The notes under the pieces are model-generated. The model did not search any database and was not told where the DNA came from. It was given only the letters and a program-made list of their open reading frames with translations. The translations under genes were made by a program, and so were the position numbers. From Apiospora phragmitis (lineage: Eukaryota; Ascomycota; Sordariomycetes; Amphisphaeriales; Apiosporaceae), in NCBI GenBank assembly GCA_038363925.1, contig JAQQWL010000011.1, forward strand, positions 496,001 through 560,000: a DNA stretch of 64,000 nucleotides, in the 5' to 3' direction. Positions 12,722 through 23,640 of the stretch are shown here, piece by piece (position 1 is the first letter of the stretch; each line of letters opens with the position of its first letter).

Positions 12722-12803
12722 GCTTACTTAGCTTAATGGTAAAGCACGTTTCCTACCAGGGGTAATAGGAAAGGGGATACTGGTTCGAATCCGGTGGTGA
12801 GCA
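12722..12803 (+). tRNA. tRNA-like gene, copy 2 (isotype uncertain)
   Basis: Acceptor GCTTACT pairs fully with GGTGAGC if G-T pairs are allowed. A box (TAGCTTAATGG) and B box (GGTTCGAATCC) are intact, and the T stem is ACTGG/CCGGT. The anticodon arm is ambiguous: a TTTCC/GGAAA stem leaves a 14-nt loop, consistent with a small intron or an atypical tRNA. At 82 nt it is longer than a standard class I tRNA. Confidence 0.5.
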
Positions 12804-12815
12804 GACAATTCAATT

Positions 12816-13328
12816 TTTGGTGCAACTTTGCAACTTTTTTTCACTGATTTTCTGACTAAAGCATGTTCAATACTAGAGCCCATTAAGCAGTTTCCGGCAT
12901 TTCCGCGTGTCAGCGCGATCATGATTATCTGGTAGTTATCAGCACCAGGAAAGCCGATTGCCAGTGCTAACTCGGCGCGCGTTGTGACATCCCGATAGCG
13001 ACGTTGGAGACAGCTGCCGCCACAGCGCTATGTGTTGAGATCTTCATAGGCAACTTCGTGCCACAAATCCTGCCCATGCCAGCGAAGTTCAATTAGTTCC
13101 TGGAACACAGCATAAGCGGCCATGAGATATGCAGCTGTGTTAGTTCTTGACATCATGTTCTCTTTAGGGGTAACTAACCTCTGCGTTGAACGACTTCCAT
13201 CTCTACTAAGAGAATGGCCCTCGTAACAACCAGAATGCCCTCTTCCTATTTATTGGATTCACTAAGGGATGATAGCGCCGTTAATTGCGTTGAGTGAGTT
13301 CCTTTAGATCGCGTTCTCTGTTAGTTTC
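12816..13328. other. Intergenic, no firm gene
   Basis: On the minus strand a short frame beginning MMSRTNTAAYLMAAYAVFQE reads protein-like for about 40 codons and then stops. No family recognised and no reliable gene model. Confidence 0.25.
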
Positions 13329-13740
13329 TCAATATGTTACATCAAGGCCGCCAGTCTCCATAGAGCCTAAAGAGACAAGTGTGGTGGTGATGCCCATCCA
13401 CTTGGCGTTCTGGGACTTCTGCAGCAGCGGCAAGAGAGCTTTGAAGAGGCTCCATGGTCCCAGAGCGTTCACGGTGAAAGCCTTCGTGGCATCGTCCAGA
13501 TCCGCCATTGCAGGCGGATGGATAGCCGGGGTCACGCAGGCATTTGCGATGACGAGATCTGCGTGGTCGATGCCGGCATCCGTCAGCTCCTTGACCGCCG
13601 CCTCGGTACCAGAAAAGTTGACGGATTCCATATTGACTAGGATAATCTTGGATCCTTCGGCCACAGGGAATGCGCTGAGCTCTGCGTCGTTCTCTACGAG
13701 TGCCCTTATGCTATTGACCAGAAATTACATTCGATCAAGC
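13329..13740 (-). pseudogene. Short-chain dehydrogenase/reductase fragment
   Basis: The minus strand encodes the central part of a classical SDR: AVKELTDAGIDHADLVIANA (the NNAG-type region) followed by NALGPWSLFKALLPLLQKS. The N-terminal Rossmann glycine motif is missing: upstream, residues LVNSIRALVENDAELSAF can be read but no TGxxxGxG follows. The frame ends after LVSLGSMETGG, before the catalytic YxxxK. With neither the cofactor motif nor the catalytic Tyr it cannot be active. It is probably a remnant of a longer SDR gene. Confidence 0.7.
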
Positions 13741-13802
13741 TGTAGATGAGTCCACAATCACTACCTACCTAAAGTAGGCAGATAGCTCGGTATCAGGTCT
13801 TT

Positions 13803-14874
13803 CTAGAACTGCTGAATGAACTTCGCCTCGTTACTCCACAGTTCCAACCGGAGCGCAAACGCCGGACTGCCGTCGAAGCCGTGCGGCACGCCGGGGTAGA
13901 CGTGAGACTGCACCTCGACGCCGTGCGACGACAGCCTGGCCGCGAAGCTCGTCGACTCGTCGCGGAAGAGGTCCAAGCCCCCCACGCCCAAGTGCGTGGG
14001 CGGGAGGCCGTGCAGATCGTCGGCACGCGCGGGGGCTGCCGTGTCTGGTACCGTGGCTGCGTACACAGTATTAGTCGATATGCACCGAATTGTGTGAAGA
14101 GAGGTTAAGCCTTCTCACCTGAGATTCCTTCTACCTCCATTCCGTTCGTGAATCCTTTCAAGTATGCTTTCCAAACGATAGTGTTCCTACCAGGGAACCA
14201 CGTCAAATAGGGGAAGCGGGGGTTTTCCGGCTCCATCTGCGTCCGGTCGTCCAGCATGGGGCACCGCAAGACCTGGGCCGCAATCGGCGGGCTCAGGCCC
14301 TCATCCTTCGCTTTGAGCGCCGCCGCCGCGACGAGGGTGCCGCCCGCGCTCTAGCCAAACGTGACGATCCGCGCGGGACCGACGCCGAACTCGCCTGCGT
14401 GCGCCTGCAGCCAGGTAATCGTGGTGTAGACATCGTCCAACGCGGCCGGGGACGGGTTTTCCGGGGCTAAGCGGTGGTCGGGCGCGAAGACTTGGGTCGC
14501 GGTCTGCTCGGCGAAGTTCGCAATCATGTTGTGAGAGATGGCAACGCTCCCTGCAACGAGCCCGCCTCCGAAGGTGTAGATGACCGCTCTATGGGGGACG
14601 GTCTTCTCCTTGCTTTGCTGGACGCTGAGAGGTACGAAGCGTGTGATGTCGAATGTGGTGCCGTCAATTGACGTGGCCGTGCTCACCGTCGTGCTCATGC
14701 CGGCTAGGAAGGAGAGCGCGTCGGAGGCTGCTTTGGTTGCAGCGTTCGTCTTGTTTCTAATGGCGTAGACGTCGGTCGCTGGAGGCCCCGGCGCCGGCAC
14801 TAGGCCGCCCAGCAGGCGCCAGTAGTCGAGGTCAACGTAAAGTGGTCGAGGTCAACGTAAAGTGGTCGAGCCAT
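13803..14874 (-). pseudogene. Alpha/beta-hydrolase (HSL-like) pseudogene
   Basis: Minus-strand hydrolase with ATG at 14874, exon 1 14119-14874, intron 14057-14118 (62 bp, ACTAATAC branch) and exon 2 to 13803. The oxyanion region reads FGGGLVAGS, the nucleophile elbow would be GQSAGG, the acid region is VGGLDLFRDES and the His is in GVPHGFDG. Two lesions kill it. First, the Gln codon of the nucleophile elbow is TAG (14351-14353). Second, a 20-bp tandem duplication at 14825-14864 shifts the frame about ten codons after the start. Family members are arylesterase- or acetyl-hydrolase-like; substrate unknown. It lies next to the SDR fragment, possibly remnants of one metabolic cluster. Confidence 0.8.
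14825..14864. repeat. 20-bp perfect tandem duplication
   Basis: GTCGAGGTCAACGTAAAGTG occurs twice head-to-tail. It lies inside the start of the hydrolase coding frame; 20 is not a multiple of 3, so it breaks the frame, and one copy alone keeps it open. Confidence 0.9.
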
Positions 14875-17800
14875 TGCGAAAAGCGATACCAACAGTGTCG
14901 TAGCCTTAGCAGCAGTGTGCGGAATACTGCAGGTGTGTATGGGTTCTCAAATTGGGGGTTGAGGGGGTGGCTGTCTATCAGACTCCTTGCGTGTGCTGAT
15001 CTTCGGAGTAACTGATCTTTGGAGTAAAAGAGGAGTTACTCCGTAGAATACCGGCCATCCGTGAGGAAGCAAGTGGATGTGCCTGCCAGGCACGAACAAA
15101 CGAGACTTGGGAAAACTGACCTCGTAACCACTTCACATCAGATATCCGGCTTGGCTAGACCTATTAAGTACGGCACTTACTCTCGGGACCCAGGACAGCA
15201 TCTCGATCTATCTCTGTTGCTCTTTTCGTGCGTTTCAGCGGCGGCGCGATACGTCATTTATCTACAAGATGTACGATAGGTAGCCGATGCCTTTCTAGAT
15301 TATTTTGCTTCGTACCGCTCCGAGGGTATTGGCCAATCCGCCACTTCTATCGACCTTGGAGTGACCGAAGACATTGGCTACATGATTGAGCACGAGGAAA
15401 TGCAGCATTCGATACGACCATCAGGTTTGGCAGCCCATAAACGAACGGCTTCTGCGGAAGGTGTTTGGGTTCCGTGTTATGCAGCAGGACGAAAATCGAG
15501 CGCCCTTGCCCCTCCAGCGCCTCTCAGATAATCACAGGGATCCGGATCCCCCAGCCTGTCTCATCGCTGCTCCTCCTGTCGGGGTGCCCACTTCTCGTTC
15601 CTGTTTTCCAAAGGTCTGACGAGAAGAACAGGGCAGGGCGATAGCAGCACGAGGCAACCGATCGCAGCACCAGGGCCGTCTGACATGCTGCTAAAAGTCC
15701 ACAGGTCAGACTTGGATCTCACAGTCTCTGTTCCTATGCGGAAATGCTGTTCAGTCGAGCCAGACTCAACTCAGGTTCGCCCACCTGCTTTGTCACGACT
15801 CCACTTAGAGTGGCCCAAAGACGATAATGGAAAGGGAGAAATCCATTTTGACGTGATCTGTTACATTACTGCGCGACATACATAGGGGTCGCCCAATGAT
15901 GCCCGTCTCACAGGGTACAGTAGGCTGGAATTTGACTTTCGACGGTAGTGCCCGCCTTCGCATTCTGGAGGGCACAGCTCGATAGCATGGCTGGCATAGA
16001 TCGCACGGGACGTTCTAGCAGCAGTCAGCAGACTACCAATACCCAACCGATGTGCAACGGCCATGAGAAAACGTCTAGGGCGCGCAAGGTGCATGATGAC
16101 TGCTCAGTTAGCATCTCCTTGAGGGAGTATCAAAAACTCTCGAACACAAATGCGACAATTAGGCGCCTCCTCAAGCTGATGGGCAGTTTTCAAAACCATC
16201 TTGCGATACCCAGGGAGACTTGGGCGAGGGGTTGCGTTACCCCTCGGCAACGGCGGAGGACCACCAAACTTATCACCCGGGGATGAAGTCACGAGTGGAC
16301 CAGTGGAGCCTCTTCGCCGGCTTCGTCTCCCTTCAGGGCGCTGACAGGATACCACAGCACGTCGTTGACGGGCAACAACGTTAGCTGTGTCTACCTTACG
16401 ATGCGTTCGCGGCGCTGATTCTGCGGGAGGAAAGGCGGGCGCGCCCTACCATCTCATGATGAACCAGTACAATTTGCACCAGATCAGTGACATAACCATC
16501 CATCGATGGAGCCGACCGGGTTGCCGTGGAGGCCCAATCGTGGGGTCTGCAGCATATGCATCTGGCGCATCTGGCGCCCGAACTGGAGGGAGCGAGAGAC
16601 GTGCGCGCAGTCGCCAAGGTGACGCGAGGCGATGTTTGGTTACATCAGTGAGGCGGAATCGAACAAATCGGACTGGCAGTCAGTGCTGGTGGGAGGAGAG
16701 CGCGGCTCCTCCAGTCCAGGGATAGCGACGACCGACTGCGGCGGCAGCGGTGGATTTGGTGGTCATAGTGGGAATAAAACCCCGATGTGCTGGCCTGGTT
16801 GGCGCTGGTCTACCATGGGCACATGGCTGGCATTCACGCCATCCCACGGTGGGGCCGTCAGCAGTAGCGCTCAGTAGTGTCCGAAATAACTAGCAGCAGA
16901 GGTGCAGAGTAGGGCGGGCGCGCGACTGGAAAGATCTGGAAATGTCGGGGTATTTGTGTCGTGATCACAGGTTAAGTATGTACGGGGTAGCTGTCGCTGT
17001 TGTTGCTGTTGTCGCTGCGCAATGCTGGTATGCCCCGGCCAGTCCCAGCTCGGGTTGTTTCTGATCTCGCTCGGCCATCTGTCCTTGTCGGCGGACGGAA
17101 GCAAGCCAGAGTCAGGGGGTGCATTGACGTTCAAATAAAGAGAGTGACATAGAGTGGCTGTAGGGTGGCTGTCGATCACATGAGTGAAACATGAGGCAGG
17201 GTTGCAATCACACGAGATCTAACCGTTGCGGAATCAATCTAGAGCCGGGCAGCCAGCCGGGGACTACCTGACAAGTTCATATGAAGCTTTGGAACGGTGA
17301 GATGGATGACGAAGTGCTAGTCCCAATGGGAGCGTAATTAGTCTTCGCTGTTCGTCCAAGATCCCAAGATGATTGATTTCTCAAAATAGCGGTGATGGTG
17401 CTACAGTGCTACTACTAATAGTAGTGGTAGTAATGATCAAAATGACCAGCATGTGTGCACGTGAGTGAACAAAGGCATGTCACTGTCAACGCAGCACACC
17501 TTCAGTTGATCTGTTGATTCTCACCAAATCAACTCGTACGTACCTCTGTCGATTCATGAGCGGCCAAAAAAGCATTGCGATCCATCAATGCATGTTGGGT
17601 TTATGTTTTGGACCTGCATCACTGCTGCATGGAGGGCAGCAGTTGCCCATGGTAGCGGCTTGCCCTAAAGAGGAGTAGGCTCATGCCAGCACCAGGAGAA
17701 ATAGAGTGGCTGACTGGCTTGCCTTGCTCCTTGGTGGCGGGTGGGGCCCCAGCAAGACGTGAGGACGTGACTAGACGAGGGGGGTGAGCGAGTGCCCAGT

Positions 17801-18792
17801 ACGTGTGCGTGTGCCGTCAACAAAATTGCAGGTGCGGCTGCCCAAAAGTCAACACACGGTCCTCCGGGGTTTTCTAGGTTCTATTAAGCAGTTGAAGGGG
17901 CGGCCTGGTTTAGGGGAGGTCGGGCAAATCGGTACCTTGGCCCCCCATGTACTCCGTACTCCCCTTCGCTCGATTTGGCCTGTATTGACACTCCCAATCC
18001 CAAGTTGTGTTTCTCATCAACAACAACGACAAGAACGACAAAGGCGGGCAAGGCAGCTTTTCGACAGCGCCCCCGACCCACGACGACCAACACACAACAA
18101 CCAAACGACGACTATGACGATGCGGTAAGTGACTTTTATGCGACAATCATCGTCTATCTTTCCTTTTCGCCCACACGGTAAGGACGAACGACGACCGACT
18201 TCGAGCAAGAGCCCCATCCACCAACGCCTGACGAAACTCCCGACACAACAAAATCACGGGAACGACCAGGAAGCCGCCCACCTGCCACCAACCGCAATCA
18301 CCGCAAGTGACTTGCCAAACCACTGCAGGGTGCAGCAGCTTCCTATCGCAACCACCGCTGTCTCGGGAGCCGCGACGGCAGCTCGTTTTTCTCGCAAGTA
18401 GGTGCAAGCCCGAGCCCCTGCCATTCGCACAGCACTCAACCCCCAATCCCATGCATGTCCCTCATGTGAGCGCGACGGACTCGAGCAATCAATTAGCAGC
18501 AACCGCGACCGCGACCGCTTGAACAGCCGCAGCGACAGCAGCAGCAATCAATGCTAACAGAAGCCGCCGGTTAGGAGAACACCGTCAAATCAAACTTTCA
18601 TTTGTCGACTTTCTTCGCAATTTACGACTTATAATATCTCTTTCTTCGCCCAATCAACCGCCATTTTTATCTCTCCCTTTCTCCCACGAATATTCTAAGG
18701 CATTCGCGTCTTTGACCAGCGAATGCGACAGTTGTGGATGGTGTAAATAACCCGTCTACACCCAATTTCTACCCGCCTAGACCTCAGCAAAC
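14875..18792. other. Long intergenic region with the probable NUDE promoter and leader
   Basis: About 3.9 kb of balanced composition with only short overlapping frames and no recognised domain. The last 800 bp contain C/T-rich tracts and CAACAA-type stretches typical of fungal promoters and 5' UTRs. A GTAAGT donor-like site at 18125 suggests a spliced 5' UTR, which I cannot confirm. Confidence 0.4.
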
Positions 18793-20577
18793 ATGGTCGA
18801 ACCACCATCATCCCCGCCCAATGGGGACGCTTCCGCCGAAGAGTCACTCGCATGGTACAAGAGCCAATATGAGCAGCTCGCAAATGAGTTGGCCGACTTT
18901 CGCGACTCCAGTCACGAGCTGGAACAAGAGCTGGAGAAGGATCTGGACGCCGCCGACAAACGGGAGCGTTCTCTGCAGCAAAAGGCGGAATCATTACAGT
19001 TTGAAGCAGATGAGTGGAAGGTGAGTGCCCAACGTGAGGACTCTGCGTAGGACCAAGACTGACATGGGGGTTCGTTAAGGAAAAATGCAAGAACGCCAAA
19101 GCCGAGGCCAATGCGGCCCAAAATGCGCTCGAGAAGGAGATTACTACTCTCCGTGACACAAACAGGACGATGCAGCACAAGTTGCGCGACATCGAGGTTG
19201 CCAACGACGACTTTGAACGTCAAGCCCGCAACACCACCTCGTCACTCGAGGACATGGAGTCCAAATTCAACCAGGCTATCGAGAGGACCGTTATGATGGA
19301 GGAGGAAATCAAGGCCGGAGAGCAGGAGCGAGAAACACTACGCATCGAAGCCCAGAGGCTGCGCGAGGAGCTGTCCGACCTCAAGGTCGAGGCGGAGATC
19401 TTGCAAGACAAGCTCAAGAAGGCCGAAAACCGTCACCTTTCGACCATTTCTACCGACATCTCCATGCCCGGATCACCTACTTTCGAGCACTCGCCCATCT
19501 CCACCGCCAGTTCGCCTCTTATCAGCACTCCTCCGGACGACGTCTCGCTCCCTCCGCCCACCAAAGAAATTCCTACCATCCAGGACCCGCCCTCGCCTCC
19601 CAGGTCCGACACGTTGTCGACACTGCCAAGGCCTGGGTCCAAGACCAGACTGCGGACACCGGCGACTGCCAAGTCACGCATCCCGTCTGCCGACAGGAGC
19701 ATCACCCCCAAACCAAGAGCCCTTACTTCTTCCAGCGGCATGCGGCCACCAGGAGCGCGTGCTGTTACGAACACTCGCACTCCGGCGCCGGCGAGGACAA
19801 CCGCCCCCCGCTCTGCCTCGCACAGGATCCCCACATCCAACTCCCTCACCCACATCCGTTCTCTCACAGCGCAAATGCAGCGCTTGGAAGCGCGCGTCCA
19901 CAACGTACGTTCCAAACTGCCTGCGCCTGTTCTAACCCCGCCGCGCGCGTCACCACGATCGTCTGTCATGTCCGTGGTTCCTTCCACCGTCACGATGCGC
20001 AGCAATCGGAAACGTGGCGCTGGCTCTATAACGTCATCTCTGGCGGACGAAACACCTAGCCAGTCCACTGGCGGTCAAGGGAAACACATACCCCGGCTTA
20101 GTACGTCGGGTGTCTCCCGTTTATCCTTCGGCCCTCTACCGAACCGGACCAGCAACTACGATCCCGATTCGAGCTCCGTCTCCATCTCGCGTCCGAGCAG
20201 TCGAGCTAGTGTCTCTTCTCAGTATGCGCGACCTGAACGGCCCGCCTCGCGGAGCGAGATCGCCCGGCCCATGTCGCGCTCCTCCATGGGAGGCTCTTAA
20301 GACACCTCTGGGACTGAGGTCTCGCAGTTCGATGGGCAGCAGTCTCCACGGCCACTCGCAGAGTTACAGCCATATCGAGTTTGACGAGATGGACGAGGCG
20401 GATGCCGCCGGACGGACGCCGAGCCGACGAGGCACCTACAGCAGATACGACGCAGACGGTTCCGCTAGTGGCATACCGACACCTAGTGGGATACCCGGGC
20501 CACGGAGGGAGTCTGGCAGCGTCAGCAGGAGGACGAGTCACACGCAGAAGCTGAGCGATCTGGGCGAGACATACTAG
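18793..20577 (+). CDS. nudE: NUDE/NDEL1-type nuclear distribution protein (frame break near the C-terminus)
   Basis: NUDE homologues bind LIS1 and dynein and are needed for nuclear migration along microtubules in hyphae. Exon 1 is 18793-19020 (76 codons). A 59-bp intron (19021-19079, branch GACTGAC) follows, and exon 2 starts 19080 with [10 protein letters not shown]. Residues about 15-215 form the long N-terminal coiled coil (Glu/Lys/Leu heptads); the rest is Ser/Pro/Arg-rich and disordered, as in the family. The current frame stops at 20300 after SRSSMGGS. The expected C-terminus ([24 protein letters not shown], ending KLSDLGETY) continues in the +1 frame to 20577. No plausible intron bridges this, so a one-base indel near 20283-20300 is likely. 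Full product would be about 574 residues. Symbol follows Aspergillus; Neurospora uses ro-11. Confidence 0.85.
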
Positions 20578-21962
20578 CCCGCCTGCCAGCTGTTTGCCCT
20601 CTTGTTCTTGACTGCTATTACTACTACAACTATTGTGATTTGGTGCGCCAAAAGATATCCAGGCGCTTATGAGGAACGGTTTCCTTCACTTTTTGTGACG
20701 AATTTGGCATACCACTTCCTGCTCATGGCTGGCTTATTCCGGAGGCCTCGAAGGGGTCCCAGATTTGCTCACATGGATCCGGATGCGTGGCTGGTGTTTG
20801 GACGGGAGCATGCGTCGTTTTTTGAATCGGCATTGGTTCTTTTTTTCCGGGAAGGGTCGAATCATGGCAGGTGTTGAGGATATCTGTGGATTTCGAACTC
20901 GAACTTTTTTTCTTGATTCCCAACGACAATCGTCTCTCGGACTATACGGGAGAGACAAAAGGGTACAACTTGTCGCTGTACATAAGACTACTGGGTGGTT
21001 GGAGGGAAGAAGAGGGGGGGGGGGGCTACATGATGATTATGGTATGAGAGAGGTGGAAAGAGAGAGATAGACCAAGAGGGTGTAAGGATTTGCCATCAGA
21101 GCAAAGCAGTATAATACCCGCCGGCCACTACGGCACAAATATAACGTTCCTTTTGTTCACAACAACGTACACCACTTACCTTGACTTTTGACTTGTCTCT
21201 GCATTTGGTGACTTGACTGGACGTGATGATTACTTCTCTTTGTCCCCTAATTGAGCTCATCCTTTTCTTCGGTGTGTCTTCTGTCTGTCCCCTTGCATCA
21301 TCCCTGAAGATGGAAGAGACGTAGAAGCCGACCCGCATCGCTAATGGGAGAGTCACCAGGCGCCCCGCGCGTTCATGCAAAACGTGCCTAGTCTATGCAA
21401 GCATGGCGTGTTGCGTATCTGTAGGCCCGACGGGGAGCAGGGAGCAGTCTTAATGGGATCAATTATACATACATGGAGATATGTAGGAGCTGGGCTGCAA
21501 GCTGTTGCTGCATGTCTGGGATTGCTTGCTGGGTAATAAATGGGTAGGGAGTCGGAGTCAGGGGGGGGGTTCTGCTGGTGGATGGTAGGGCAGAAAGAGC
21601 AGAGAGGGCAAGCATCAAGATCAGGAACTATTGGTATTATTGCTTTGGGGAGAAGAAGAATGAGAAGAAAAAGATGATAATGAATGGCAAAGCGCTTGTA
21701 ATGAATAACATGAATGATTCTGGATCTCAATAGGTCTTTTCGTGACCTTTGTTGGTTATTGCTGTAGAAGCCAGCTGGCATGCTGGTCGGTCATAGGGGC
21801 CACTTTACGGATACGAAGTACCACCCACGGCACCGTACATATTTGCACACCTAATGAGCAATGCAACAAGCCCAAAATTGAAAGAAAATAGAAACCACAT
21901 CAGGAGTATCATTCGCCGATGTTTAGAACGCATCAAAAGAGTCAGAGTGCAAAAAGAAAATT
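20578..21962. other. Intergenic, no supported gene
   Basis: 3' region of NUDE followed by spacer. Contains a G10 run at about 21015-21024 and several short frames without domain content. Confidence 0.4.
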
Positions 21963-22055
21963 CTCTCTGGCGGGGAATTGAACCCCGGTCTCGAGCGTTT
22001 TCAAATCAGTCGATTGAATGACAAGCTCGCATACTGACCACTATACTACCAAAGA
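21963..22055 (-). tRNA. tRNA-Asp(GTC) with a 21-nt intron
   Basis: The minus strand folds as a standard tRNA. Acceptor TCTTTGG pairs with CCAGAGA, the A box is TAGTATAGTGG, the anticodon stem is CGAGC/GCTCG, and the loop reads TTGTCA-C, giving anticodon GTC with T33. The 21-nt intron (plus coordinates 21998-22018) sits directly 3' of A37, the canonical nuclear position. The B box is GGTTCAATTCC with T stem CGGGG/CCCCG. Mature length is 72 nt, with G as the discriminator base. Confidence 0.92.
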
Positions 22056-23089
22056 CTGGCAGATCAGGTTCTACCTGTTTGATAAAATTTGTTCGCACTA
22101 TCGGTCATTATATAGGTCGTTTATCAATACACAAATCCACCACATGATTTGGTTATGTGACATGACAAGACCAAACCAAGCAGAGGAAGACCCCAAAGCA
22201 TCACATCACATTTGGAGCAACACACGATCTATCTGCTCGTGCGGACACCACTTGCGGATACACGCACGCACGCACAGACCATAAATTCATTAACGCGCAG
22301 GTCGCATCAGCTTTGGGATTCTACCACCTTTCTGTTGCTTCATGCCGCCGGCCGCAGGTGTCGTCGGCCTAGTCTGCTCGTTGGCGCGGACGGATGTTCA
22401 ACGAATGCGCTACTCCAACCAACGGTAGTAGTAGCAGCGGCTATTAATTGTCCATGGAAGCTCGGATCCTGTCAGTACCTTTCGGGGACTTGACGGTCAA
22501 GAAGCACCTCCTCTGCTTGGTTGACGCCTTCTCGAGTTACGGATGGGCGTATACTACTCCTGATACAAAGACACAAAAGCGCTTACAGCACTTAATTCAA
22601 TTCCGCCCGCGACGTTCAACGCATGCAATGGCGACAGTGTCTTGATGACGGCCTGGGCCCTTAATTGTCTTCTTCAAGACAAGGATCATGATGTCGTCAA
22701 GCTTCTCCGAGACAACAAGGTATTACATATCCTCCTCAGTTCCTCCGACATATCAAACCTGCCCTAATATTCTTACTCATAGTAACTCCTAGGACATTGT
22801 TAATTTTATCAAACTCCGAGTTTAGTTTACCGGTGCTTTGAAAGAAACGGCAAGATTAAGCTGACGCGTACGAGGAGAAAATGGCCATCGCTGGCTATCT
22901 GTTCGGTGCCGAAAAGAATACGGATCCTTACCTAATTTACCTTAGTAATAAGTGCCATAGACCTTTAAAGTATTGCCGCCGCAGTACACTAGCTGGCCGC
23001 GATGCTTGCATGAATTGCTACTACTTAAAGACGGCCTCGAACTATCTGTTACGTATTAGTAAGATTATTCTTATTTAATTCTATTCTAT
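22056..23089. other. Intergenic with a possible degraded exon
   Basis: Two protein-like islands on the plus strand: 22463-22570 (FGDLTVKKHLLCLVDAFSSY, reminiscent of an integrase-like strand but unproven) and about 22616-22720 (NGDSVLMTAWALNCLL) ending at a GTATTA donor-like site. They are in different frames. I do not recognise a family. Confidence 0.25.
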
Positions 23090-23640
23090 TAAGTAATAAA
23101 GTACCGCGAACGAAACGGTTTCGTTAACGATTTATTTAAATTTAAGAGGTGCTTTTATTAATATTATAACTTTACTTAAATAGTTTATATATTATAGTTT
23201 ATATACTTATAAATTATATTAAAATAAATCTAATAATTATATACTTTTATAATTTATTACGTTATTTCTAGTTAATTTATAGTTTAATTACTTTTATAAT
23301 TAATTTATAAGTAGTTTTTATTTTATATTAATTTCTAATTTTTTAATATTTTTTACTTAATAATACGTAATTATTTTATACTTTTTTTTTAATAGTTTAA
23401 AATTATATTAACTGTTAGAAGAGCAGGAACTAAGGTTTTCTATATTACTCTAAAAAGGGTGCCACGTACCTACGCGCACGAACCCCTTTTTTATTTTAAT
23501 AAGAGGGGCATACGATGCCCCTCGTAGCTAGCATAAGAGATAAATGTGAACAATAGAATATAGTAATATAACCTCGACTAAACCCGGAACCCACTTGAAC
23601 GTACGTACGAAAGCTTATTTAATATTAATTTTATTAATTA
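23090..23640. repeat. Small AT-rich RIP patch
   Basis: Abrupt shift to TA-rich, CA/TG-poor sequence, as in 1-8290. The second half is a copia LTR remnant (next entry); the first 320 bp is unassigned. Confidence 0.75.
23410..23625 (+). repeat. Solo LTR remnant of the copia family
   Basis: Aligns by eye to about 4730-4950 (the copia 3' LTR). Shared order: a GAACTAA-GTTTT block, CCACGTACCTACG, GAGGGGCATACGATGCCCCTCG (a short palindrome), AGAGATAAATGTGAACAATAGAATATA, CCTCGACTAAACCCGGAA, and CGAAAGCTTATTTAATATT. This copy is less mutated than the other. No coding region adjoins it, so it is a solo or truncated LTR. Confidence 0.75.

Larger units (their letters stand above)
12402..12815 (+). repeat. 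Tandem duplication (about 210 bp unit) carrying tRNA-like genes
   Basis: Two diverged direct copies, about 12402-12600 and 12618-12815. Both start with a block like GATGCGCYCAACGGTTCAAGGAGTGA, continue through GCCGAGTATACATTG, and end in a tRNA-like gene followed by CAGAYAATTCAAT. Divergence is spread throughout, so the duplication is not recent. Confidence 0.75.

Noticed and set aside
16387..16877. Plus-strand frames of 80-112 codons in the long intergenic region
   Set aside because: Gly/Ser/Arg-rich, no domain, no splice structure; not supported as genes.
19433..20068. Minus-strand 211-codon frame opposite NUDE
   Set aside because: Antisense to the Ser/Pro/Arg-rich NUDE tail; composition is the complement of that coding sequence.
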